Position numbers and translations under genes: made by a program | In this document: in pieces, positions 35,051-44,754 of the stretch | Position numbering within the stretch: position 1 is the first letter of the stretch | Layout of the letters: each line of letters starts with the position of its first letter | Source of the DNA: Chryseobacterium taichungense | GTDB lineage: Bacteria > Bacteroidota > Bacteroidia > Flavobacteriales > Weeksellaceae | NCBI RefSeq assembly: GCF_900109935.1 | Contig: NZ_FOBV01000008.1 | Span: 159,348-223,347, forward strand | Length of the DNA: 64,000 nucleotides | Reading direction: 5' to 3' | The notes under the pieces: generated by a model | Database searches by the model: none | Seen by the model: only the letters and a program-made list of their open reading frames with translations | What the model was told of the DNA's origin: nothing

Positions 35051-36493
35051 ATGAAATCTTTTAAGTCCATTTTTGTCAAAGCTGTTTCTTATTTTTTTAT
35101 CCTGCTGTTTATATATGCAAGTGTAAGTAAGCTGTTGGAATTTGAGAATTTCCAGGTACAGTTAGCGCAGTCACCTATGCTTGGGGCGTATGCAGGCGTC
35201 GTTTCATTGCTCGTAATTACAGTTGAACTGCTAATTGTCTATCTTTTAGTCATCCAAAAATTTCGTCTAACAGGGCTTTATGCATCTCTTGGTATCATGT
35301 CAGCATTTACGATTTACATTTTCCTGATATTAAATTACGGTGATTCTATTCCCTGCTCCTGCGGAGGTATACTTGAGAAAATGGATTGGAATCAACACCT
35401 CATTTTTAATCTATGCTGTGTTCTCTTATTGATCGTGACAATTATGATTAGTGACGCTGCAAACACAGTAAAGTTAATGAGCCGGCTTGCATTGATTACA
35501 GTCCTGCCAATATTGTCTGTGGTGTTGGTGTACGATATAACTGTTGATGATAACCAAGGGGATTTTAAAAGGAGTATAAAAGAACCATTAACAATGCAAT
35601 ATCAGATATTGAAGTTTCCTATGAATAACTATTATTTTGCAGGTAGTTATGGTGATTCCCTGTTTTTAGCAAACCACAAAACACCACTCCTTCTTTCAAC
35701 CATAACACCTGAATTCAATGCTATTAAACTTGATAAGATCAGATTGAATAATTATAAGTATGATTTTGTCAGTGTTACTATTAATGTCCTCTATCCATAT
35801 TTCAGCGTCTCTGATGGAAAGGTGCCGGTAATTTTTGAAGGAAAGCTCCCTTCTTTGATGGCGTATGATACAGGTATTAATCGACTTTATTTTTCGAGGT
35901 TCTATATGCTTGAGCCACAACGATATGTATTTAAAACTATGCTTGTTAAAACAAAAGAAAGTGAACTGGGTATTTTAAATACTGCAACGAAGGAATATCA
36001 AATTTTTCCGGATGCATTACAGAAAAAGACAGACGGCATTTTTGACACCGATGGGGACTTGACTCTGGATCATCAAAACAGAAAAATTGTTTATACCCAT
36101 TACTACCGTAGCGAGATGATGACAGCGGATTTTAATTTCCGAAATATTCAAAGGGAAAGAATGATTGATTCGTTGTCTCATATGGCCATTGAAACCCAAA
36201 ACCTTAAGAACGGACAACAAAAATTAGTCAGATCTCCAAGCGTCATCAACAAGGTCCAAACTATCTATGAGAATAAGTTTTATAATGTATCCATTATGAG
36301 GGGCAGAAATGAATCACGGGAAGTGTCCAGAAACAATTATATCATCGACGTCTATCATAATCCAACGAAACGATATCTCTACAGTTTTTATATCAGGAAT
36401 ACGGAGCATGATAAGATCAGAGGAATATTATCTACAAAACATTATTTCTATGTACTGTCTGGTAACAAAATTACAAGGTATACATTTAAATAG
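35051..36493 (+). CDS. MauE/DoxX-type redox membrane protein with a large C-terminal domain
   Basis: A 480-residue protein. The first 150 residues have five hydrophobic helices and the MauE features KLLEFENFQVQLAQSPMLG and PCSCGGILEKMDWNQHLIFN with a CxC pair, as in membrane components that pass reducing or oxidising equivalents to periplasmic proteins. The remaining 330 residues are beta-rich and predicted outside the membrane (NNYYFAGSYGDSLFLAN, YDTGINRLYFSRFYML, THYYRSEMMTADFNF, KHYFYVLSGNKITRYTF), with repeat-like strands suggestive of a beta-propeller. The fusion is unusual. It probably acts on the cysteines of the neighbouring small proteins. Confidence 0.75.
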   Translation: MKSFKSIFVKAVSYFFILLFIYASVSKLLEFENFQVQLAQSPMLGAYAGVVSLLVITVELLIVYLLVIQKFRLTGLYASLGIMSAFTIYIFLILNYGDSIPCSCGGILEKMDWNQHLIFNLCCVLLLIVTIMISDAANTVKLMSRLALITVLPILSVVLVYDITVDDNQGDFKRSIKEPLTMQYQILKFPMNNYYFAGSYGDSLFLANHKTPLLLSTITPEFNAIKLDKIRLNNYKYDFVSVTINVLYPYFSVSDGKVPVIFEGKLPSLMAYDTGINRLYFSRFYMLEPQRYVFKTMLVKTKESELGILNTATKEYQIFPDALQKKTDGIFDTDGDLTLDHQNRKIVYTHYYRSEMMTADFNFRNIQRERMIDSLSHMAIETQNLKNGQQKLVRSPSVINKVQTIYENKFYNVSIMRGRNESREVSRNNYIIDVYHNPTKRYLYSFYIRNTEHDKIRGILSTKHYFYVLSGNKITRYTFK

Positions 36494-36569
36494 TATCTGT
36501 TGGCCGACAGAACAGGGAACGCCGAAAACCTGTTGATCTAGAGTAGGCATAACATCAAATTTTATTACA

Positions 36570-36851
36570 ATGAAAAATTTCATTTTACCCGCAGTTTTGA
36601 TTCTGATAGGAACAGGAACTGCATTCGCTACTCAAAAAGAAAAAGGTAGCAAGGAAAATTTAGCAGTAAGACAGGGCTACATCTTTAATAGCTCGACCAA
36701 CCAGTGGGACCGAAGTGTCATGTGTGAAACCACTTTGAACCCGATTTGTACTGTAGACGGATTGCCAACAGGACAGCAGGTTTTCGGAACGAGCGGTCCG
36801 GAAGTTGACCATCCAGAAACGGCCAATGTCGAATTGTACAAAATCAATTAA
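36570..36851 (+). CDS. DUF6520 family small secreted protein
   Basis: A 93-residue secreted protein with a signal peptide (FILPAVLILIGTGTAFA) and a short mature part containing two cysteines (MCETTLNPIC) that could pair. It matches the DUF6520 pattern of short flavobacterial proteins often encoded next to MauE-type membrane genes. Function unknown. It ends just before a GNRA-loop terminator shared with the convergent peptidase gene. A peptide substrate or signal processed by neighbouring proteins is a hypothesis. Confidence 0.8.
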   Translation: MKNFILPAVLILIGTGTAFATQKEKGSKENLAVRQGYIFNSSTNQWDRSVMCETTLNPICTVDGLPTGQQVFGTSGPEVDHPETANVELYKIN

Positions 36852-36855
36852 AAAC

Positions 36856-36880
36856 AGCTCCCGAAAGGGAGCTATTTTTT
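36856..36880. terminator. Bidirectional terminator with GAAA loop
   Basis: AGCTCCC-GAAA-GGGAGCT followed by six Ts on the plus strand and, on the minus strand, by GTTTTTAATT. It ends both the MauE-DUF6520 transcript and the SusC-SusD-peptidase transcript. Confidence 0.9.
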
Positions 36881-39386
36881 AATTTGCCATTAGACCGATC
36901 CAGTCTGCTGGGGGTTTATTCTTTAAATAGTGATCAAACCATTGCCATATCTTTAGATTAAGATCCAACTGGTTAGATGGCAGTAATACATTATGGGTCT
37001 CGTTATTATATTCCAAAAATACGGCTTTTTTCTGTAACCTTTTCATTCCAAGAAAAAACATCTGTGACTGAAGATGAGAAATATTTTTATCTTTTACTCC
37101 TGTCCAAATCAGTACAGGTGTATTAATATTTTTCAAATGATAAATGGGAGAATTATCCCTGTAGTTGCCAACATCTTCAAACAAATTTCTATTCATTCTT
37201 AACTGTTGATTTTCAGTTCTCCTATAATTAGGCATACCGTCAAATTCTGAATTTGTCAATGAAAAAGAAACTAGATCTGAAACCATCACACCGGCAACAC
37301 CCGTTTTGAAATAGCTGGAATTGGTCAGTGCCAAGCCCGTTTCATAACCGCCAAATGATAAGCCTACGACCCCTATATTTTTATCATCTATCGGGGCTAT
37401 CGTTTTTGCAATATCGATGGATTTTTCCAAAGAAGTTATCACACTGTTTTTAACATTACCGATTTCATACTGTAAATCCGGTAAGAGAACCATATAGCCA
37501 TTCATTAGGTAATGCATATAGTGAAAGCCGAAAGTTGTTCTAAGGTAAGGTGGCCAAAAATACAAAAGATCATCCTGTGATTTATTTTCATAAATATTGA
37601 CAATCAGTGGATACTTCTTTTTCGGGTCATAGTTCACAGGAAACAAAAGCGCTGCATTAGAGATGCCATATTGCGTTTTATATTGATAAATCTGATATCT
37701 TGATTTTGCAAAATGTTTTTTCTCTGCTTTCATAGACTCATAAACTACACTGTATTTCCCTCTTTCAAATTTTGTCAATTTAAAAGGTTCTAATGCAAAA
37801 TGGGACGTTAAGAAGAATCCGTTCCTGTAAGGTCTCATTTCCTTATAGTGACCTTGCCTGTATGAAGTCATCTTATTCTTTTGATATTCATAGGTCGCAA
37901 ATCCGGAATCATAAGTTACCTCATTAAAAAGGTTGAATGTCAATTCTTTTTCCAAGTCCAGCATGGCAAACTTGATATTCCACGAGGATACAGGATATTG
38001 ATCTTTAGAAATCTGTACTTTGTATTTAATATTTTTATCTTCTCCTGCCGTGATTTTTTTTATTTGATGCGTATTGAGATTGACAATATAATAATCAAAC
38101 TGATTGTGAAGCATAATAGAAGATGTTCCTTTGATTTTTATGGGAAGTTCTGATGGAAAATATTGCAGACCACTATTCTTAAGGTTTTCCCATCCATGAA
38201 TTTCCAAAGGGAAAAGCTCATGATCCTCTCCCTTCCTGAGATGATGGCACCTCCACCTTTTAAAATCAAAATAAATAAACTGTTCTGTATCGCGATCCCA
38301 TAAGTAATTGCCATCATTTGTTCTCTTTTTAGGCAGAAGGTAAGAGCTTTTCCCATAATCCAGCATCAGTTTTAAGTCAAGAACCGGATATTGCTGCTCC
38401 TCTACAATATTTTGACTCTCATCAAAAACCATAAAATCACCTTTCTCATTTAAAAATTTGTAAACAGGCAATTTCAGCGTTGTATCAGGTGCATAATCCC
38501 AAGTTTGATTGCTCAGGTTATAAATACCCATATAATGCTTGAGTATATTTTCATTGTTATTTCTATTTGAATAACTGATCTGTAGTTCAGGATTGGTCTT
38601 TGAATATAACTTACTTTTTAAATAGACCGGCACAATAAAGTGCGTTTCTTCCCTAACTTCCAGGTAACCTTTTAGGTTCGCTGTAAATTCAAATGCTGAA
38701 GGGCTGTCAATAACCTGCCTCGATAACTGATTCGACAGCACATCCAGTTTGTAAAATTCTATTTGTGATCTCGTAATGTTCGCACAAAAGATATTATTCT
38801 CAGAATTGGCCAGCCAGTGACATTCACTTTCCAACTTAAATGTTTTGACTTGATAATTATTTAGATCTCTGATGCCTAAAGTCGTTCCTGAAGTATATAC
38901 AACCCGATTATTCTTATGATCAAAATGATATGCATTGATCTTGTCCTCTCTCCACAATTCAGTACCATCATAGGATACTGAAACCAACTCCCTGGCGTTA
39001 GCACTATGAAGTAAAAGCTTTTCCGATACATTGGAAATATCAAACGTAAAGTTACCTGTGATATCTTTACTTTGACCGGTTTTAATATTTAATATCCTGA
39101 TATGCTTATCGTTCCGCATCAGAAGAAGATGAGCGTTTAAAAAGTGATATTGTGTATGCTTTTCAAGTACTTTCTTACTGCCTGTATTTACAGTGATCAA
39201 TTCGTCATCATTCTTACCGTAGGCATTGCTATGATTCAGAACGATGTGCTGCCCTGTGGGGCTGCTTGCCGACAGTGAAGTTGTATAATATTGCTGGTAC
39301 ACAGAATCCAAACTGTCAATGTTCTGGGAAAAGTGAAGCGTACTGATTAAAAATATTCCAATTAAATACAGTTTAATAGCCTTCAT
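36879..39386 (-). CDS. Secreted S9 prolyl-oligopeptidase-family peptidase
   Basis: An 835-residue exported serine peptidase. A signal peptide (LYLIGIFLISTLHFSQN) is followed by a beta-propeller-like region of about 530 residues, and a C-terminal alpha/beta-hydrolase domain with nucleophile motif GLSFGGY (Ser677), acid GVKDKN (Asp766) and His in NNETHNVLL (His798), so the triad is intact. S9 enzymes cut short peptides. It overlaps susD by 14 bases and belongs to the SusC-SusD operon, indicating processing of a peptide or peptidyl substrate taken up by the SusCD complex. Confidence 0.92.
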   Translation of the reverse strand: MKAIKLYLIGIFLISTLHFSQNIDSLDSVYQQYYTTSLSASSPTGQHIVLNHSNAYGKNDDELITVNTGSKKVLEKHTQYHFLNAHLLLMRNDKHIRILNIKTGQSKDITGNFTFDISNVSEKLLLHSANARELVSVSYDGTELWREDKINAYHFDHKNNRVVYTSGTTLGIRDLNNYQVKTFKLESECHWLANSENNIFCANITRSQIEFYKLDVLSNQLSRQVIDSPSAFEFTANLKGYLEVREETHFIVPVYLKSKLYSKTNPELQISYSNRNNNENILKHYMGIYNLSNQTWDYAPDTTLKLPVYKFLNEKGDFMVFDESQNIVEEQQYPVLDLKLMLDYGKSSYLLPKKRTNDGNYLWDRDTEQFIYFDFKRWRCHHLRKGEDHELFPLEIHGWENLKNSGLQYFPSELPIKIKGTSSIMLHNQFDYYIVNLNTHQIKKITAGEDKNIKYKVQISKDQYPVSSWNIKFAMLDLEKELTFNLFNEVTYDSGFATYEYQKNKMTSYRQGHYKEMRPYRNGFFLTSHFALEPFKLTKFERGKYSVVYESMKAEKKHFAKSRYQIYQYKTQYGISNAALLFPVNYDPKKKYPLIVNIYENKSQDDLLYFWPPYLRTTFGFHYMHYLMNGYMVLLPDLQYEIGNVKNSVITSLEKSIDIAKTIAPIDDKNIGVVGLSFGGYETGLALTNSSYFKTGVAGVMVSDLVSFSLTNSEFDGMPNYRRTENQQLRMNRNLFEDVGNYRDNSPIYHLKNINTPVLIWTGVKDKNISHLQSQMFFLGMKRLQKKAVFLEYNNETHNVLLPSNQLDLNLKIWQWFDHYLKNKPPADWIGLMAN

Positions 39387-40767
39387 TTTGCGGATTTAAA
39401 TTAGAATTTATAAGAAGTTCGCTTTCGGGTAATGGCAGCAGCTTAAAATGGGTTTTCCATCCTGTTTTCTTAATAACCATCACCGGGTCCAGTAGATTAT
39501 GCTGTCTAAGATCATAGAAGCGATGTCCGAATTCTGTAAACAATTCAGATCTCCTCTCTTTAATAACAGCATTCATCAAAGTATTCTGATCAGAATTCAC
39601 TAATGATGCAAGCCCTGCCCGATTTCTTATTTTATTAATATCCGAAGCGGCCAGATCATACTGCCCTTTTTGAAGGTAGGCCTCTGCCCTGATCAGATAA
39701 AGCTCTTCCACCCTGAGAATTACCGAATATTCCAGGGAATTCGTACTGGTAGAATACTGTTTATACTTGAATGGATAGTAGTAGGTCTTGTTTTGGGAAT
39801 CCGTTTTTTGCCCTATCCAGGTTGTTTTTCTTAGATCACCCGTCTCAAATTCATCTATAAAATCCTGACGGAGTGCGACATTCGTTGGCGGTGCCGTGTT
39901 CAGAATGAATACATTGCCCTGATAGGTATTGTAAATTGAGCTGAAGGGCAGTAACTGCCATATACTGCCTGAGCTGTCTTTTAAAAACACTTTGCTCAGA
40001 TCAGATTCCATTTTGTACTGTGTATTATTAACAACAGTACCGGCATATTGCACAGCGTCATCCCAATTATTTTCGTAATAGGCTATTCTGGCTAAAACGG
40101 CGTTAGCGGCCATTTTTGTAGGATATACTCTACTTCCGGTAACTAACGTTTCGGGCAGCAGTGCATTGGCCGTCTGTAGATCATTTTTACATTGGGCATA
40201 CACCTGGACAATACTGCTTTTATCGATCACCTGATTGGTTTCGTAGTTTGTTGTGACTACATAAGGTACAGGTCCGTATGTTTGGACCAGGTAAAGATGC
40301 AGCAGTGCTCTGAGAAAAAGACCTTCTCCCTTCAATCGGTTTCTAACTTCCGGACTGAGATTTTCAGAGTTTTCAACCCCTTCGATCACGGCATTGATGT
40401 TATAGATCTGTGTATAAGTGGTTGCCCACAGGCTGCTGATTTTCGTAGAACTGGGCAGATGACTGAGTTGATAAAATATCGTGGCATCACTTGCAGCAGG
40501 TGCATACGATTGAAGTTCATCGACATAGGCACTGAGAACAACCTGTGCACCTGAAGACGAGCCCGATAAAAACCCCTGTTCTTCCAAAGACCGGTAAATT
40601 CCTGCCATGGCAGATTTAGCTAACTGATCATCTTTAAAGACAACCTCTCTCGTGATCTGGCTTTTAGGTAAACCCACATCTGTAAATCGGTCACAGCTGT
40701 TACAGGTCAGAAATGATATAATCAGGAGATGTAGTACTATGATATTTTTAATAGGTATATTTTTCAT
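39373..40767 (-). CDS. SusD/RagB-family surface lipoprotein
   Basis: A 464-residue SusD-like lipoprotein that binds a substrate at the cell surface for the SusC channel. Lipoprotein signal ends CNSC; the SusD segments are DDQLAKSAMAGIYRSLEEQGF, LFLRALLHLYLVQTYGPVPYV, and SDINKIRNRAGLASL plus IKERRSELFTEFGHRFYDLRQ near the C-terminus. It lies 11 bases after susC and overlaps the S9 peptidase gene by 14 bases. The pairing with a peptidase and not a glycosidase suggests peptides as cargo, like the Rag system. Confidence 0.95.
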   Translation of the reverse strand: MKNIPIKNIIVLHLLIISFLTCNSCDRFTDVGLPKSQITREVVFKDDQLAKSAMAGIYRSLEEQGFLSGSSSGAQVVLSAYVDELQSYAPAASDATIFYQLSHLPSSTKISSLWATTYTQIYNINAVIEGVENSENLSPEVRNRLKGEGLFLRALLHLYLVQTYGPVPYVVTTNYETNQVIDKSSIVQVYAQCKNDLQTANALLPETLVTGSRVYPTKMAANAVLARIAYYENNWDDAVQYAGTVVNNTQYKMESDLSKVFLKDSSGSIWQLLPFSSIYNTYQGNVFILNTAPPTNVALRQDFIDEFETGDLRKTTWIGQKTDSQNKTYYYPFKYKQYSTSTNSLEYSVILRVEELYLIRAEAYLQKGQYDLAASDINKIRNRAGLASLVNSDQNTLMNAVIKERRSELFTEFGHRFYDLRQHNLLDPVMVIKKTGWKTHFKLLPLPESELLINSNLNPQNEGY

Positions 40768-40778
40768 AAAAATGCAGT

Positions 40779-43700
40779 TTAATAGGTTAGGGAAAGCCCG
40801 AAGCTGATCACACGAAGTGGACTGCTGAATCCGGCCAGCATAAACTCGGGATTGACGTCCTTGTTATTGGAAAACACGAAGAGGTTCTGTCCGCTTAAAA
40901 ACACCTTAGTCCTTAGTTTTGATTCGTTCGCTGAAGGAATGTTGTAACTTAAGGTTGCGTTCTTCACCCTCAATGTGAACATATCGGAAACGGTGGCATC
41001 ACTTAGCGTATAGAGTGAACTCGCCGTAACCGCTGCCGTACTGTAACCGGCACTCGGCCTTTGAAATTGAGCGTCAGGATTATCGGGTGTCCAATAATCA
41101 TTGAAAACAGCCGGTTTATTAGCCATGTAGCCTATGTTTCCGTACATCGACCTGATGTTGTATTGGCTTTGGCTGACAAACTGCAAAAGGATGTCTAAAC
41201 TCCAGTTTTTATACTGAACACTGTTCTGTATTCCGCCGTACCAGTACTCCTTGATCTCTTTGCTGACAACACGATCTGCGGTATTGATGATCCCATCAGA
41301 ATTGGCATCGTAAAAAGTATACAAGCCGGTTGTCGGGTCAATACCTGTATATTGGTAGAGCTTGACAAGATTTGTGGATTTCCCGATCTCAAATCGATTG
41401 GCATAAGTTGATTTATCGAGGTTGGGAAAACTCAACAGCTTGTTTTCAGGCAACGTGAAATTGAGGTTGGTTATCCATCTCCAATGGTCCGTTTTAATAT
41501 TGACGGACTCTAAGGATACTTCCAATCCCTTGTTTCTTAAGGTAGCATTCAAATTGGCCTGTATGCTGGCAAATCCTGTGGTGGCAGGCATTGGAACCCC
41601 TACCAGCTGGTTAGAGCTGATATTATGATAATAACCCGCATTGAAATTCAGCCGCTGTTTAAAGAGACCTAGTTCAATCGCTGCCTCAAATTTACGGGTA
41701 AGCTCCCAACCGAAATTTTTATTGTAAAGACGCTGGGGAACGATTCCTGAAAAACCGCCGTACGATCCTCCCGTAGACTGATAGGTATCATAATACTGGT
41801 AATCTCCGATCTGGTCATTCCCTGCAACACCATAACTGGTTCTCAACTTTCCGAAACTTAGCCATGAACTCTTCTTAAGAAAATTTTCTTCAGAAAATAA
41901 CCACGCTGCTCCCACTGCGCCGAAATTGGCATATCTCCTCTCAGAACCAAACCGACTGGAACCATCACGCCTGCCTGTTAAGTTGATAAAGTAGCGTTTA
42001 TGATAACCATAGTTAAATCTTGCATACACTGCCTGATAGCGGTATAAGGTTTCACTGGCGCTTGGAATCGTTATATTGGCTGCCGCTGAAATATTGGTCA
42101 GCATATCATCAGACGGGAAGTTTCGTCCCAATAGCACAAAATTATCTGATTTCTGTTCCTGAAATGATCCGCCTAACAAGGCTGAAAACTGGTGTTTCTC
42201 CCATCGTTTTTCATAATTCAGCTGAGGCTCCAAGATCCAGCTTTGGTTCATCTTCTGCCCTTTTCGTATTGATGAATTATTACTGCCTATATTACTGGAT
42301 GGATTATAGGTCGTTTTTGGAAAAATCTTCTGGTCATTACTGTTGTAGGTACTGTATCCGCTATTAAGGTTGATGCTGAAGCCGCTTCCGAAATTGTAGC
42401 TTGAAGTGATGTTGGCATTTAGACTTTTGGTCTTCATGGAATAGGTCTGTGTTGCAGGCCCCATCGGATTGGTAAAGGTGTTGTTCTCCCAGTTGATCAT
42501 ACCATTGGGCATATAGAGGTCAGGCGCATTGGGTGCTAACGAAGCATATACCAAATTGAAATCCGTTGGCGGCAGGACATTGTTTTGCAGCGCAGCAGTC
42601 CCGTTAAATCCGATCTGAAACTTTCGGTCTGTACTGGTATGGTTGAGGTTAACCCCCAAATTATTTCTTGTATACCTGTAATTTCCGGGGAATACGGTCG
42701 TTTCTTCGTTATGCCCTCCTGAAACTGAAAATTGGGTATTGCCGCTCCCCCCGGAGACTCCGAGCTGTACATCTGAATACTCCGCAGTATTTCCCACAAA
42801 GTATTTTTGCCAGTCTGTGGTTTTTGTTGAACTCCAGACCCCATTGATATCATAGGCATTGGAAGGGACGGCTACGCCATCATTGGCAAACGCCAGTTTT
42901 CTTACAGCGATGTACTCATCAAGACTCATCATCTTTGGTAAGTTGGTCATCTGCCCAAGTCCGTAACTTGTTCTCAGATTGACTTCGGTTCTTTCTTTTT
43001 TACCTTTCTTGGTGGTAATCAATACAACACCATTGGCTCCCTTACTTCCATAGATGGCGGTGGCGTCCGCATCCTTCAATACTTCCAGGGATTCGATATC
43101 ATCGGGATTGATCGAATTTAAAGGATTAGATTCGCTGTACGGCAATATTGTACTTGCCATTCCCGTGTTGAAATCATTGACTTGAGGTAAGGGCACCCCA
43201 TCGACAATATACAATGGCTTGTTGCCGTCATAGCCCGTCGTAGCATAACTTCTTAAACTGTTTCTTCCCCTGATCTGTACATCAAAGCCTCCTCCGGGAA
43301 CACTGGAATTCTGTGTAATACTAACGCCCGTCATTCTGCCCTGTAAAGCTGAAAGGACATTGTTGACAGGCTGGTTTTCGATGTCTTTTGCTGAAACTCT
43401 GGCGATACTACCGGTGCTTTCCTTGTCTCTGACCTTGTAGTAGCCTGCGTTGAGAATAACTTCTTCGATTCCCTTTACTTTTTGTTCTAAGCTGATATTG
43501 ACGACGGTCTGATTAGTGAGAGTGACTTTTTCTTCTGCATAATCAGGGTGTCTGAACAATAGGATGGGATTTTCTGCTGTAACCTGTAATGTGTAGGTTC
43601 CATTATTAGCGGTCATTGTTACCTGGTTACTCCCTTCTTGGGAGATCACGACTCCTGAAAGAGGTTTGCCGGATGTGGTAACGGTACCGGAAATGCTGCG

Positions 43701-43784
43701 TGTTTGGGCTTTTATGTTAGTGCTGACAGCGGTCAGCATAAGGCCAAAGAAAATACCTCCTATATGGTAATAGGAATTTTTCAT
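40779..43784 (-). CDS. SusC/RagA-family TonB-dependent transporter
   Basis: A 1001-residue outer-membrane TonB-dependent channel. Signal peptide, an N-terminal carboxypeptidase-like domain (RSISGTVTTSGKPLSGVVIS through VVNISLEQ), a TonB-box region (GIEEVILNAGYYKVRDKES), plug domain (NVLSALQGRMTGVSITQN; VQIRGRNSLRS; DADATAIYGSKGANGVVLITT) and a long beta-barrel ending VISFGLSLTY with a final aromatic residue. Works as a complex with the adjacent SusD. The operon order is SusC-SusD-S9 peptidase. Its 640-base upstream region is structured. Confidence 0.96.
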   Translation of the reverse strand: MKNSYYHIGGIFFGLMLTAVSTNIKAQTRSISGTVTTSGKPLSGVVISQEGSNQVTMTANNGTYTLQVTAENPILLFRHPDYAEEKVTLTNQTVVNISLEQKVKGIEEVILNAGYYKVRDKESTGSIARVSAKDIENQPVNNVLSALQGRMTGVSITQNSSVPGGGFDVQIRGRNSLRSYATTGYDGNKPLYIVDGVPLPQVNDFNTGMASTILPYSESNPLNSINPDDIESLEVLKDADATAIYGSKGANGVVLITTKKGKKERTEVNLRTSYGLGQMTNLPKMMSLDEYIAVRKLAFANDGVAVPSNAYDINGVWSSTKTTDWQKYFVGNTAEYSDVQLGVSGGSGNTQFSVSGGHNEETTVFPGNYRYTRNNLGVNLNHTSTDRKFQIGFNGTAALQNNVLPPTDFNLVYASLAPNAPDLYMPNGMINWENNTFTNPMGPATQTYSMKTKSLNANITSSYNFGSGFSINLNSGYSTYNSNDQKIFPKTTYNPSSNIGSNNSSIRKGQKMNQSWILEPQLNYEKRWEKHQFSALLGGSFQEQKSDNFVLLGRNFPSDDMLTNISAAANITIPSASETLYRYQAVYARFNYGYHKRYFINLTGRRDGSSRFGSERRYANFGAVGAAWLFSEENFLKKSSWLSFGKLRTSYGVAGNDQIGDYQYYDTYQSTGGSYGGFSGIVPQRLYNKNFGWELTRKFEAAIELGLFKQRLNFNAGYYHNISSNQLVGVPMPATTGFASIQANLNATLRNKGLEVSLESVNIKTDHWRWITNLNFTLPENKLLSFPNLDKSTYANRFEIGKSTNLVKLYQYTGIDPTTGLYTFYDANSDGIINTADRVVSKEIKEYWYGGIQNSVQYKNWSLDILLQFVSQSQYNIRSMYGNIGYMANKPAVFNDYWTPDNPDAQFQRPSAGYSTAAVTASSLYTLSDATVSDMFTLRVKNATLSYNIPSANESKLRTKVFLSGQNLFVFSNNKDVNPEFMLAGFSSPLRVISFGLSLTY

Positions 43785-43834
43785 AGATTTGTAAAGGTTT
43801 TTAATTTTCTAAAGATTAATTACTGAACTACGCT

Positions 43835-43876
43835 CTTTCCCGTTGGTCTCCAAACGCTATGGGAAGGGGCTTTTTT
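43835..43876 (+). repeat. Three-part hairpin with T-run upstream of susC
   Basis: CTTTCCC pairs with GGGAAGG, and within it GTTGG pairs with CCAAAC; TTTTTT follows on the plus strand. It lies 51 bases upstream of the susC start, in what would be its leader on the minus strand. Could be a terminator blocking antisense transcription or a leader structure of susC mRNA. Confidence 0.45.
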
Positions 43877-44426
43877 CTTTCTTCTGAATTTTTAAGTTGA
43901 GTAGTATTTTTGATTCTTTTTTAATAAAACTTTCCTGATGCCCTTTGGTGTGAAAAAGGACTGGTGAGGTTCTGTAAGCAGTGACCGCCAGGCACCGGAA
44001 AGAATTTAATATGAATGAATCTTTGTCCCGTGTAAGCTTTTTAAAGCCGCAATAGGTTGTACCCTCCTATTGTATCGTGTAGTCTGATACTATTTTTAGG
44101 AAGCGGGCTTAGATTGTAATGTAGAGATGGGCGAACTGCATTGAAAAAGACGGCGTGGGACTCTACATTATCCGTATTAGGGGTACTGGTATACCTTTGC
44201 ACAAGATAAGAGAGCCCACGCCTAGGTCGTGAGCTTTCTGCTTATCGTCTTGTGCATTCTAAAATTACCAGTTTTCTAATACAAGATTCTAAGCAATAGC
44301 TTCTATTATTCTTTGAAGTATCGCAAAGTTACATTTTCTGTAACCTATTTTACAAATATAATAAAAAAATATCAATAACACATATATGTGTTTATGAAAA
44401 ATTAAAGAAAGTCCAAAATTTACTAT
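43877..44426. other. Structured non-coding region between susC and the XRE gene
   Basis: No ORF of note. It contains a TATACCTTTG promoter-like element (plus strand, 44190-44199) and interleaved inverted repeats: AATGTAGAG (44118) with CTCTACATT (44161); GGCGTGGG-A-CTCT (44152-44164) with AGAGCCCACGCC (44211-44222); and a 57-base imperfect hairpin from 44199 to 44255 whose outer arms are GCACAAGATAAG and CTTATCGTCTTGTGC. The arms compete, so two alternative folds are possible. Confidence 0.5.
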
Positions 44427-44735
44427 ATGTATATATGGGAAGTAGATGACTTAAAATTTCAGATTGGAAAAATCTTCCAATTTTATAGGCTAAAGAATAA
44501 GCTTTCGCAATTGCAACTTGGAAATGAGATTAATCTTTCAGGTAATCAAGTGGGTAGAATTGAGAGAGCAGAAACAAATCCTACCGTAGAGAGTATCGTT
44601 AAATTCTGCAACTTCTTTAAAATTGATATATTATTTGTATTTACCAAGCTGACTGCGACTGATTATAAAAATCTTGAACTTGAAATAATGCAATTACAAA
44701 AAGAGTTCAAAAATCATAATAGAAGAAAATCCTAA
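44427..44735 (+). CDS. XRE-family HTH regulator
   Basis: A 102-residue protein with a Cro/C1-type HTH (KIFQFYRLKNKLSQLQLGNEINLSGNQVGRIERAETNPTVESIVKFCNFF by position, residues 14-63; recognition part GNQVGRIERAE) and a helical C-terminus. Such small regulators often accompany defence genes. It reads in the same direction as the TIGR04141 gene 442 bases downstream. A good terminator follows, so it is a single-gene transcript. Confidence 0.85.
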   Translation: MYIWEVDDLKFQIGKIFQFYRLKNKLSQLQLGNEINLSGNQVGRIERAETNPTVESIVKFCNFFKIDILFVFTKLTATDYKNLELEIMQLQKEFKNHNRRKS

Positions 44736-44754
44736 CTCACGAGCTAGGATTTTC
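44725..44754 (+). terminator. Terminator of the XRE gene
   Basis: GAAAATCCTA and TAGGATTTTC, a 10-base perfect stem with a 10-base loop, overlapping the stop codon and followed by TGTTTTA. Confidence 0.8.

Noticed and set aside
43835..43876. Terminator of a plus-strand gene
   Set aside because: No plus-strand gene lies upstream because susC, susD and the peptidase are on the minus strand; listed as a hairpin of uncertain role.
44199..44255. tRNA or retron RNA
   Set aside because: No cloverleaf or T-loop sequence, and no reverse transcriptase nearby; kept only as an unexplained structured element.
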